From: Puffinus mauretanicus
Taxonomy: Eukaryota > Chordata > Aves > Procellariiformes > Procellariidae
DNA length: 64,000 bases
Reading direction: 5' to 3'
NCBI GenBank assembly: GCA_023333565.1
Contig: JAJKFH010001226.1
Coordinates: 62,001 to 126,000 of the forward strand
Shown here: positions 38,600-49,644 of the stretch, in pieces
Layout of the letters: each line of letters opens with the position of its first letter
How positions within the stretch are numbered: the first letter of the stretch is position 1
Made by a program: the position numbers and the translations under genes
The notes under the pieces: model-generated
The model's input: only the letters and a program-made list of their open reading frames with translations
Told to the model about the DNA's origin: nothing
Database searches by the model: none

Positions 38600-39247
38600 A
38601 TGTACTTTCTGTCTCTTTTTTCCAGAAGATTTCTGATTCCAGGAATTAGCATTGCTAATTCATTAGAACAGATTTTTTCTTTAATTTTTTTGTTTATAAA
38701 AATACTCTGCCAGCAAACTGATTTTATCTACATTTATTGTTATGCCACCTGTTTAGAAGCAGAAGTTAACTGTCAACTCCTCTTTGTTGAGAAAGAAGTG
38801 GCAAGTTTGAAAAGTTTTACTCACTCATTTTTAAATCAGTCATGCAACTTCTTATTGAAGCAGTTTTCAAGGAGTCACAAAAGAAACTCTTACACCATCT
38901 ACAGTGACATAATTTTTCATGTCTGTCACCTTCTCCCCAGGTTAATGGAAAAGACTCTTGACATAAACATGCCTTCATTCGGTGCCTTGGAATACGGCTG
39001 TGCTATTCTTTTCCCTTTAGTGGCACAGTTGAGCACCTTGGTAGCAGCTGAGTGTATATTTTATATTACTGTTAGGACAGATACAAAAAACCGTGTGCTC
39101 CTTAGTAACAGACATCATCAAGACCATCTAAGTGTTAATTATTTAAGACTGAAGACATTGTCAGTGATGATTTGGCAGTGGCTCATGGGGAAACTCAAAG
39201 ATTCTGTTAATTTGGATAGGTTTTGTTTGCTTTATTATAGACTTTAA
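38600..39247 (+). other. Long open frame, 215 codons from ATG, unrecognised
   Basis: This is the longest frame in the window and is open from 38576. It is rich in Leu, Phe, Ser, Ile and Cys, like translated AT-rich noncoding DNA, and shows no domain I recognise. There are no obvious flanking splice sites or promoter. I lean towards chance or a decayed element, but the length is unusual for this base composition. Confidence 0.2.
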
Positions 39248-39599
39248 GTGAGACTAGAGTGGTGACATGGGAGAGGACAGGTGCTTCCATTATGATAAGA
39301 CAAATGCAGACTCCCCTTTTATTTCTTCCCATTTTATTAACTAATCCTTCTACTGCCCTTTGAGGTTAATCCCTATTCACTCTGCTATCGTTACTATCAG
39401 TAAACAACTCCAAAGCCTTGCATTCTCTGTCATAGAATTTGGTGAATTTTGTATGGCAGACTGGGCCATAACCTGATCAGTCTCTTGAATTACTAGATTG
39501 TTTCTTCAAAGGATTTGGAGCTTCCTTGCTATTTCTTTTCTGAGCTGTAAGAATGTAATTGTGCTGGTTGTTAAGTATGCACTCCTACTATAAATAGTT

Positions 39600-39815
39600 A
39601 CTAGATTATAGGTGAAGGTAAGAGCCAGGAATGCCTGCGTAGAAGTCCATTGTTACCATTGTCTCAACAGCCTTGGGCAATTCACGTGTTCTTTCATTGT
39701 CATATTTTCTTCCATTTGTAAAATGAGATAATGACATCTGTCCACCCCATGGTGTTGAGGTCAGGAATAATTAGCTAGTGTCTATGTGGTAGTCATTAAA
39801 TAGTGCTGTATGAAT
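39600..39815 (+). mobile_element. MIR-type SINE
   Basis: The order of words matches MIR: 'ccttgggcaattcacgtg', 'cttccatttgtaaaatgag', 'gataatgacatctgtcc', 'ggtgttgaggtcaggaat' and 'taaatagtgctgtatgaat'. This corresponds to the CORE region and 3' half, beginning near 'gagccaggaatgcctgcg'. The copy is diverged but clear. Confidence 0.7.
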
Positions 39816-40779
39816 ACCTCCTATATCTCTTATTTAGCTCAAACTGTAAAGTTTTATGGCATTTGAGTTCCGCTGCTGCAGCAGCATATATGTGGGCTAG
39901 GTGATAATTACATGGTTTGGCATCTGGTGTCTGGACTGATCTCCTTTAACTGTACCATATCTTCTCTATTGAAATAGAGGCCTTGTCAGGGAGAGCATAT
40001 AGTATATTAGCTTATATGGTTTGTGTACCGTTGCCCTCTATTGGACAGCACTAGACTTAGTTAAAGTGCTAATCTTGTTTTGGGCTTGGAAGTTGGACAC
40101 TGAAACAACACACCAAACATTTCTTCAGGAATTTGTGTTTTGAAAAAGGCAATTGCCTTGTCAGTAGCTGTGCACTTTAGGATCTTCCCCTTCCTCAACC
40201 ATTAACAAAGATTAGATTTCACTGGTAATGAAGATTTACAGATAACTTCAGATATCACTGTTCATGGATAGTGCCTTAGCAATTCAAAACAAATTTTGTG
40301 TCAGACTCATCTGTGTCTTCATCAACTAAGGAAACAGAAGCATCTAACAGCTACAGCCTAGCCCAACCAAATAACACAGCTCAAGTTTCCGAAAAACTTG
40401 AGAGAAAAGAAACATGATAATATTCTATAAGTAACTTTGAACTGTTTAGTGACAAATTGACCATCTTTTAGCAGAAAATAAATGAAATTCACTAGCCAGT
40501 TTAGTTGTTGCAGCTAAGTACAGGATTGCATAGGGTCTTCACATTGCTGAGTGTCCGTAACATGCTAGTCTGCTTAGCTCTTTCATAAAAGAGGATAAAA
40601 AGTAAATGTAGTATCTTTGATTTTATTTTTTTACTGGCGTGATGTGCCAGTAGGACTTGGTCAGGGCATGAAGTCTCCAGTGGCAGAAAGACATCATGGA
40701 ATAGCAAATCCATTTAGAATACTGCTTAGCACTGTTGCCTACTAACTTGTCTTAGCTCTATTGTCTTGTACTCCTCCAG

Positions 40780-40804
40780 CTGTCTTTCTGTCTTTCTGTC
40801 TGTG
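40780..40804 (+). repeat. Short (TCTG/TCTT) tetranucleotide tract
   Basis: A run of about six tetranucleotide units reads 'ctgtctttctgtctttctgt'. It is short and of no evident role. Confidence 0.6.
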
Positions 40805-42673
40805 CTAGACGTTGGGTGACAGGGATCAGAGTCAGGTGTTCCAGAGATTGCACCAGGCTCTAAAATGCAGAGGGGAAATAGAAGCATGGAAACCTACCAC
40901 GTCCTACGGTCTAATATAGAAGTATCTTTCTGCTTCTCTCTTAACACATGATTTCTTGGTTTTTTTTTTCCCTTTTGCCCTCTGCCTATCTCACATCTTC
41001 TGTGGTCTGTGAGCATTCTGTGTATATGTAGGTAAGTGTTCATTATAATGCACTGCCTGTTTGGCTTAACTATGCTATTTCAGGAGGTAAATATGCTTTG
41101 TCAAAAAATATAATGCATCTCATACACACTATAGTGTCTGAAAGGGAGATCATGAATAATGGCAAAAAATTAAAACAGAAGAAAGTAATAAATATCGAAG
41201 TAAAACACAAACAGTCAAATTAATATCTGCGAAAAAAGTTACAATGTGCCTTGGAAATGCCCTTAATCCTCACTGTAGTTGTGAACTTAGTCCTAAAGCA
41301 CTTTCATGTTCTCTGCCTTCTGGTACACAGTTTATGGCAGAGTGTTCAAAGGAGTAGAAACTATTATAAAGGTCGCCAAGAAAAATAAAGCTACTGTTGC
41401 TACTGTCCGAATGTTATCCATCCAAACATCTACCAGCTGCCATCCAAACCTGTATTTATACCTCTATTCAGTTGAGGCTAAATACAGAGGAGTCACATCT
41501 AACTCCAGTAATACACATGAAAACACAGTGATCTGTATCTAATTCTGCCAGGGTAAATAGCAGCTTATTAAAACACAGGAAGAGATGACTAATGATCTCT
41601 TCCTTTGAGAAACCTTCATGTCGATTTTGAAAAAGCATCTACCTAAAGTTCAAGATCTTTATGGCTACCAAAATAACAACAATCATCTCTTCACTATCCT
41701 TGAATGGATTATCTGGTTTGTTGATGATCCATGTCACAAGTACAGAACTATCTGATCCAACCTCTGCAAACCTAGATGAGTTTGGAGTGGCACAAGTATG
41801 TGTCTGGGGTCCTGGGACTTCATTTCTCATACCAGATCAAGTCTTGCTAGATGAGGAGCAAATTCAGGTGCAGCACTGCATTAGCATGATTACATAGCTT
41901 CTGAGACTGAGCTGGCATTGCACGCCCAGGCAGCATGTTTTTAGAGCTATTAAGTCCTCTCAGAATTCATTGAGGATATACTCAGTGAATATACCAGGAT
42001 ATACTATAACACAAAAAACACCTGAGGTCCAGAAACAGAGGCATGTATTCTGTTTCTTTGTTTGCTAAGTTGCCTTTTTATTTTACTATCTAGCTTAATG
42101 AAGAGTTGTTTGTAACTTAACCATGTACTTATCCTAATGCGACTAAAATTAAAATTTCACTTCCCATAATAGCTTCAGCCTTTTTAAAAAATAATTTACA
42201 TGCCAAAGATTTTGCAATACTTGTACTGAAGAGACACCTGTAAGAAAGAGAGAGAGGGAGATGTATTATCACCCATCTTCCAGCACTCCCCATACTGTTA
42301 AAAACTCTTTGATCCTAATCTGCCCAAATATCCTGTAGGCTTAGCATCCAGTCCACCTATTTTAGGCATTTGTTTGGGGATGGAGTTAATTTCTTTTTAA
42401 GAACGCCTCTCCACATTGATTACACAAGGGCCAAGACAGTAACTTGAGCCTCAACAAAGTCCCAGCTGAGATAAGTATCCGTACTTCTGCGCATTGAAAA
42501 GAGCAAGTTCCTAACAGAAGATGACATTAGTAAATCTGATGAATGCCTCCTATTGTTTTGTTGATCACATTTTTTAAAACTACAGGCTTGAAAATACTAC
42601 AGAACTGCTGACACCAGTTCAGTGCTTGTGAATTCATGACCAGTTGTGTTTTGTGGTCCTGCAGATTTCTATG

Positions 42674-42754
42674 TGAGGTGAAATCCTTGCCCTGCTGACA
42701 TAAGTGGTAAATTAGTAAAGCTCCCATTGACTTAGCTGGGATCAGGATTTTGCT
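42674..42754. repeat. Dispersed repeat ('ctcccattgactt' type)
   Basis: The stretch reads 'gaggtgaaatccttgccctg', then 'aagctcccattgactta' and 'gggatcaggattttgct'. Its ends are near-complementary (gtgaaatcctt against ggattttgc), as in short palindromic repeats with 'cattgacttcaatggg' cores common in sauropsids. Family assignment needs a library search. Confidence 0.45.
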
Positions 42755-45318
42755 CCATGTGGTTAAAGAATTTTTGTTGCCCTGTTGTTCTGTTCTTGGT
42801 GTTTCTTTGATCTGCATTTTTTTCTCAGGGCATTCTTATTCAGTAGGTAAATTTATCCATTTCTACACTGATCTTTTTATTTTATTTTACTACCACATGG
42901 AAAATCTCTTGGAGTTTTAAACTGGCAGAGGAAGTAAAGAATGGTGGAGAACTCCACAAAAATAGTGGAGAAAATAATTTTGAACTTTCACATAAGACGT
43001 GAAATTATGTGGATTCATAGTGGGGAATTTCTTGGAAACTAGAAATGTTACCTATTTGTTTCTCATCTTTTAAAAAAATGGCATCTGAGACCATTCTTTT
43101 GTGCATGCATGTAATTTAGCAGAGAGCTTCAGTTTAAGCTCTGTGTTCCAATATTCAAATTATTTAATAGGCAAGAGATTTGCATTTAACTGTAAATACT
43201 AACTGTCTTGAACAGACCTGAAAATCAGAGTAGCTGATGAGCACCTGATCAAAAATGCTATGTGTTGTTTATGCTTATAAACTTTTCTGTTAGAAAAAAT
43301 GATTAGAACTACCATAGAGTTGAGCATATGCTGACATTATGTTGACTCTTGTTTTCCAAAAATTACTGATTTTCTGAGATTAAACTCAAGTGTATCCATT
43401 AATAACAGGAAGTGAATGATTAAAACTAAGATGGCTTAGCAAATTGTTAATAATATTGAGAAGTGGCAATTGTTTTATAACTGCCATAGTCCTGTGAGGT
43501 TGTCCATGCTGGGAAAAGATACCAATGCATCTATTATTCTGATTCTGAATGCCATAAAGTTTCTTATTTTCCATTTTTGCCTTGGCCAAATTCTGGTTGT
43601 GTACAACCTGCTTAAAATTATTAACATAAAAAATTATTTTTCCAGCAATTAGCATATCTTTCCTTAGGTTTCTTTATTTATAGGGAAAAAATAAGTCATG
43701 AACCTCTGCACTATTTAGACAAAATTATCCTCAGGTTTTGATTTATTTTAAAGATGAAAATAGATCTAGGTATTATTAATAGCTAGGGGTTTATCAACAC
43801 CTTCTTCTCTACATGTGTGTCACTTATATTGTAACCTTCCAGATGTATTTGGACTGTACCGCAGCACAATGTGTTCTCCTAGTTCTCCATTAATGTCTAT
43901 TAATTAACCATTACCTTTCTTTATCCAGAAAAAAAACCAAAATAACTTAGGTGTGCATGCACACAAACACTCCTGAGGTCATTTTGTTTTGAATATAAAA
44001 TACTTGAGTGCTATTTTTTAGGACTGTTTGTGTGAACAAACACCAAACATTTCACAGCATACTGAGCGCTGTTTCTGACTCAGCAGCAACACAAGACTTT
44101 TTTTTTTAAATCCGATAATATATCCAGTGAACAATGTAAAAGCACTAATGTTCAATTTGAGAAAAACCGGATACTGGCCTGGAAACGTCCGCCTTTCTTT
44201 CTGGACTTAAAATTACTCATTACACCAAATATTCATTCCACCAGACTCACATTCGGGAATTGAGCAGTCTGCCACACTGTGGTCATTTTAAATGCTCGTA
44301 AATGTTGATGAATGCACCAGAAAATCTAGGGCATTTCAAGAAACCCAAAGTACATTCTCTGGAGGGTAAAACATCATACAGAACCAATGTTCGCCTACGT
44401 AGTGAGATTTTTAATCTGTTGCAAATTACTGAAGTCAAGGGAGTTATGTTAAACTGTGAATCTGGCTTATGCTTTCTTCTTTATGATATATTTAAGAACT
44501 TACCAAAGAAGAATGAAAATGTAACCATGAAAAGAAATAATACTGAGTCTCTTATAACCTTGTAAACCCTTTGTAGAACAAAGCTATTAAAATTCTATTG
44601 TCAGACTTTATCAGTTCCCCAAGTTTTACATGCATCAATCATTTTTGTTATGGGGGGCAAAATCCTGCTTGCTTTATGAATGCAAAAACTGCTTTGTGAT
44701 TCATTTCACATAAATAGTGAAAATTTAATCTGTTTTTTCACAAATAGATTGTACATGCTGTCCTTATTTCCTTAAGAGCTATTCAGACAAATAGCCTGAA
44801 TAGTGTAAAGACTGGGTTCACAATTCATTCTCAGTATTTATTTCTTCTTTAAATAGTACGTTTCAATTAAGAATAAACAACAAGAGAATACAGCAATGCA
44901 ACCCCTATTAACAAACCTACAGGAACTAAACAGAGGTTTAGATGCATGTAAGGTAGACAAGTAATTATAGTAAGTAGATGTTAGCTGCAGTTTTTTACAG
45001 TGGGGATGAAAATGTTCCGATAAAAACTGCTTGACCACATTACTTTACCTGGGTAGATTGTGCTTCACTGCGTTTCCTTCCTCTGCTTAGTATGAAAATG
45101 AAATTCTACTGAATTTGACAAGTTGCCATTTGGCCTGATGCTGATTTAAGCTTCTAGAACCTCATATCAGCACAAGGTCACTGACAGGCAAAGTCAGTGA
45201 ATCTAAAAATGGTGCAGAAAAAAGAGATTAGGCTTTACTTGGGTTCAGATTATTTAAACAAACAGACAAGAATTTAGGGAAAACAAAATTGTGTTTCTCA
45301 TCCGATTGGTCAAATCAC

Positions 45319-45324
45319 TTTATT
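45319..45324 (-). terminator. Candidate polyadenylation signal of SYNPO2
   Basis: The minus strand reads ATTTAATAAAGTG. A T-rich element (TTTTGTTTTCCC, then TTGTCTGTTTG) lies 35 to 60 bases downstream. This looks like a true 3' end, but transcript data would be needed to choose among sites. Confidence 0.45.
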
Positions 45325-46621
45325 AAATGATACAATTTACATCTCTGGCATGCACTCTCAAATAAAGTGTCCTTTGCAGTGAACAAAAAGTCTTTGAAAG
45401 TGAAAAGCCTTTTATAAAGATAATACAGTCTTTTGCTACTAGGCAGAAATGCAATGTGAATAGATATTTGGTTGTGTTAAAGCAAATCAAAATGAAAACA
45501 AATTATGAAAAAGAGTTGTGAACATCATCATCTAACGTAACTAAAGAAACTAAATTTTCAGTTATATTGTGTATTCAAATACTCTGCATATTAACAGAGA
45601 CACCTCTCAGGGTGAACACAAAACCAACATATTTAAAATACCAAGAGAATTTTTTCCTCACATTTACTGAGCAGATCTGTGCATTCAAAAACAAATGTAA
45701 GAAATACTTGCATTAATATATTCAGAACTCACGCACAACAGTCACAACTACTTGACAGAAAGATGCTTTGCTAGTGGAGGAATGGGGTGAAGAACAGAAA
45801 GTGAAAAATGCTTTGTGGTTCTTCATAAAGCTCCGTATGTATTAATATTTCATTTAGTAGTCTGGGCCTGCTGCTTCCATTGAAATCAGTACATTGTCTC
45901 AATCTGGTTTTAGCCTGATTTCCATTGTAAACAAGTGTATATGATCTGTCTGCATGCCTGTGTGTATGTCTGTCCTCCCATTAATAACTCTGAAAATTTA
46001 TTTGTTTCATTTCTATGTGGCAGTGGAATAGATCTCAAAAACAATCCATCGCCCACAGACTTTGTAAAAATAGATGGCTGGGTGGAGGACGGATACACTT
46101 ACCAGTGTTGCTATTGAGGGAAGCTGCAGTGTGAACTCATTCCTTATTAGAGATGAGAGAATCCATATGGGAAAGAGAGCTAGTAAATCCTCAGGAGGAG
46201 GAAGAAAAAATCTGTAGCAGATTATGTTAAACACCCAAGTTAATCTATGGTAAGATATGAAGCCACATGAAACTCAACGTCAGTAATTCTCATGTTCACA
46301 GAAGTACTTAATGATGAATTCTTGTGAATAGAAAAAAATTATAAGGCTACACTGTTTTTCTTGGGACATTGACAGAAAGTCAGTGATTCTGTCTGAAACT
46401 GTCTGATTTTGCCATTCTTACATGTTTGTTGCATTATTTGGAGGGGGGCGGTTAGAGCTTGATCCTAGAGTATGTTTTTCTGTATTGCTATGTGATCACA
46501 GCATTAAATCCCTTTTAATATCACTTTGTATCATAACTTTTTTTGTAATATTTAAAAATGCTTTTGGCAATTTTGAATTGCATGTACCTTAAAATTAAGC
46601 ACACATTTCCTTCTGGTAGAT

Positions 46622-46690
46622 GTATGACATTAGAATTCACAACATTACTTTCAATGAGAATTCAAGAGTTAGGCATCTGATTCTGAGAAT
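46622..46690. repeat. Dispersed repeat copy in SYNPO2 3' UTR
   Basis: The words 'ttcaatgagaattcaagagt' and 'taggcatctgattctgagaa' resemble the 'caatgggagttgggcacctaa' class of short sauropsid repeats. The copy is diverged. Confidence 0.3.
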
Positions 46691-46937
46691 TAAAATAATT
46701 GTATTAGGTAAAAATAAGCCTTACTGCAAACTCATTAATCTGGTTTCCAGTTTAACAATGTAAAGGATACAGTTCAAAAGAGAAGCCTGAACTTGACTTG
46801 GATACAGGGAATCTTTTTATTATGGTAATATGGACCACAGTTCAGCAAAATATGTAAGCATTATGTAATTTTCAGAATGTAGGCCTTCTGAGAAATACAC
46901 ATGCACTAGTATTTGTTGAATAGGTAATGTCTTGATA

Positions 46938-46990
46938 ACTTTGAATTATAAATTTCACTGAATTTCACTTTGAATTATAATTTCACTGAA
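46938..46990 (+). repeat. Imperfect tandem duplication, two 24-25 base copies
   Basis: Copy one (46938-46962) and copy two (46967-46990) share 'actttgaattata' and 'atttcactgaa', differing by one A, with four bases between them. It lies within the predicted SYNPO2 3' UTR. Confidence 0.8.
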
Positions 46991-47027
46991 ATTAAGTGAA
47001 AACTTGACATGTATTTCCAGGGAGATA

Positions 47028-47109
47028 GGCCTGGATCTGAAGACCAGCCCTTAAGGCTAATGGGACTACCCAGTCCCATTGGTTTCAGTGGGAATATTCC
47101 CAGTCATGA
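47028..47109. repeat. Dispersed repeat with perfect inverted repeat
   Basis: The stretch includes 'cctggatctgaagaccag', 'cccattggtttcagtggga' and an inverted repeat AATGGGACT / AGTCCCATT (47059-47067 and 47072-47080). It resembles the repeat at 42674-42754. Confidence 0.45.
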
Positions 47110-49077
47110 TAAAAGGGGACATTATGGGACTCTGCAGAGAAAAATGTATTTTTGCCTGTGTGGCAGGAAAATTTACTCTGATTATGTGCGTGTATGACTC
47201 TGAGGTGCAAAGCTCATTTTCAGGCATATCGTGGCAGCCTTGTTAATGTAATTTTTCTAAATAATCTTTTCTTTGCAAATTCATAATTTGTGAAATAAAT
47301 TTGTAAGATGATATAGCAATATAATCGTAGTTGAAAGGCTTACAACTCCCATGTCTTCATTTCCTGCTTGATCAAAAGGATCAGTTGATTTCAGGGAGAC
47401 TTCTGTTTGGCTAGAGAATTACTGCCAACTTAAACTCATTAAGGGTATATTTTTCATGTAATTATTTGTTCTTATGGGAAGTTCCATCTCAACTGAGCCT
47501 GGGTTTAATTTTCCTCTTTCCTTTATACCAGTTATACTTTGTAATTGCTATCATGGAAAATCCTTTGCAGAAGGGAATATTTTGTAATGTATTCTTTCTT
47601 ACTGCATATATGTTTTAGTCCTTTCTAATCTAACCACTTTACTCACAGTTGACAATCTTATTGAAACTAAAGATAGTTAACACTGCTTCTGCAGTAATTT
47701 TAGGTGACTGTGCTTGACAGATCTTTGAAGAATGCCCCACAAAATGAGGAGGATGCAGAGCACTGTAAAACTTGGGGTATTCATTTAATGCTTTAACAAC
47801 ATCTAAACTACCCAATAAGCTTGTAATACATATATTTTTAGCCACATATTTCTATTGTTTAAATAAGCTGTAAATGCAAGATATGTATCACCAGCAAAAA
47901 TTATTCACCGTCTCTTCAGATCCATCAAGATGGTTTAATTGTAACCAACCATCCAAATATTTGCTACTCATACTAGACTCATACCGTGTAACACGTCATA
48001 AACCCTCTTTCACATACCAATTTCTGCGTAGAACAGGTATTGTTCTTGATAAACAACTTATCTATGTCTTCCAAACTGAGAATACAAATCAGAAGCTTTC
48101 TAAACATTGAGCTACCTCGATACTAAGAATAACTGCCCAGCCAGTCAGATTACCAGACACTGCAGCAGTAAATGTTCAGCAAGTAGTGCATTTCACAGAG
48201 AAATAAAGGCTGTTCAGCCTCTGACTTGTTCGATAGTTTATTACAAAATCAACTTGCAATCCAGTTTAAATACACTCTAAATACTTTCCTCATCCTTTTT
48301 GTTGTTCAAGTATCATGGTACTGATCTCTATTAATAACACGTTTCTTCCTGTGGTGTTCAGAATATTTGATTGATTACAATATGTAAAACTTCATCAAAA
48401 GTGTCTTGAAATCCATCTGAAATGGATGACTGCATAAGATTGCATATATCTACATGTTGTAGGGATTCAGGTACCACGACCACAGATGTATTTTAACTGT
48501 TGCCACAGTAAAAATATTCATTGATTCACTTTCTTAGCTCATTTTAAAAATGCAGTAAAGAAAACATATGGCAAATAAGCCAGTGCTTCCAAGTATTCCA
48601 CTTCCATTGGAACTTTCCCAAGTCTGGTTATATCTAGTACCTTGGAACTCAGACGCCAAACATACCCGGAAAACCTACCAGATCCTGTAAAATACTTCTT
48701 GCCTTTAAAATGCCCTTATTTTACTTTTTTTTTTCACATTATCTTAACTGCAAGCACTTGTACTGCCTCCATCTACATCCTTTTTACATTTTTGTATCGA
48801 GCACATTGGTTGCCCCATTTTCATCCCACCCCTCACCCCAAGAAATGTGTATTTTTGCCTTTTGATGAACAGAACAATCTTAGGTTAGGTGTAAAACTGA
48901 GTCTATTCTAGAGGCTGCTAGCCCTGCAGTCACGTGAAAACTGTGCTCCATTCAATTTTGACTCCTCATTTCTTTAGTTCAGAGATCCTCAGGCCAGCAA
49001 GAAACTTTCCTTCTCCAGCTCAAATCTAAGGCTTGTAAAGCTGGAAGAAGGGAAAATATGCCAGGCCCTTCAGCTGC

Positions 49078-49644
49078 TCATGTTGGACGCCTCCATCCCC
49101 TTGGCTGTGGATTGTAGTTTGAATCAGCTGTTGACAAGCAATAGTCAGACCTGGAATCCATGGACATTATATCAGGATCTGTTCTGGACCGTTGACTGCA
49201 GTAAGCATACTGCAGCTGAGAGCCAGCCTGTGTGGCGGCACTTGGGGCAGACAGGGAGCTTTTGGGGGATGGTATAATACCTGATTTCTTCCCTCCTGAT
49301 AAGGCTACACTACCACTTGGGGCTGGAGGCTCATAAGAAACTTTTTGTTTCCATTCATCTGGTGGCTCAGGAAGTGTTTTCCTGCGAGCAGCTGATACTA
49401 CGTTAGCTGCAATGGATTCCTGCATATTTTGGGGCCCAAAAGCTTCATCCACTAGGCCAAGAGGGGATCTTGCCGCTGCTTCCCAGGGAGTCAGTCTCTT
49501 GCCAGGCCTGTCGGCTGCTGTGTCTGGCTTGCTGAAGTAATCAGGGGCAGGCTGAAATATAAGAGGAGAAGTAGGAGACATGGCTCGAGAAATGAATGAA
49601 GAAGGTCTCCCAGGAAGTGATAATGAGCGTCCACTGCTTCCTTC
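49078..49644 (-). CDS. SYNPO2: SYNPO2 C-terminal coding exon
   Basis: The acceptor TTTTGTTTTCCTAG at 49645 opens an exon whose frame runs 188 codons to TGA (49080-49078). It begins EGSSGRSLSLPGRPSSFISR and contains LTPWEAAARSPLGLVDEAFG, then ESIAANVVSAARRKTLPEPP and DEWKQKVSYEPP. It ends NYNPQPRGWRRPT. The PWEAAARSPLG and AARRK blocks are hallmarks of the synaptopodin family, and the arrangement fits the long isoform of SYNPO2. Synaptopodin-2 binds actin, alpha-actinin and filamin at the Z-disc and in smooth muscle. The start is set by the acceptor and phase 0, not by the internal ATG at 49581. The PDZ domain and large central exon lie beyond the right edge, so only the tail is present. Confidence 0.9.
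   Translation of the reverse strand, partial: EGSSGRSLSLPGRPSSFISRAMSPTSPLIFQPAPDYFSKPDTAADRPGKRLTPWEAAARSPLGLVDEAFGPQNMQESIAANVVSAARRKTLPEPPDEWKQKVSYEPPAPSGSVALSGGKKSGIIPSPKSSLSAPSAATQAGSQLQYAYCSQRSRTDPDIMSMDSRSDYCLSTADSNYNPQPRGWRRPT

Larger units (their letters stand above)
29851..45300. other. Long stretch with no assigned gene
   Basis: The region is AT-rich. It contains a MIR (39600-39815), possible repeat scraps, one long plus-strand reading frame (38600-39247) and a weak minus-strand exon candidate (37471-37541). If the exons at 28959-29810 belong to SYNPO2, this stretch is intronic for that isoform. Confidence 0.5.
45301..49077 (-). other. SYNPO2: SYNPO2 long-isoform 3' UTR (predicted)
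   Basis: No coding frame continues after the stop at 49078. The next 3.8 kb on the minus strand end at a well-formed polyadenylation signal near 45319. Several earlier AATAAA motifs, for example at 48242-48237, could give shorter ends. Two repeat scraps and a strong stem-loop (47057-47082) lie within it. Confidence 0.5.
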
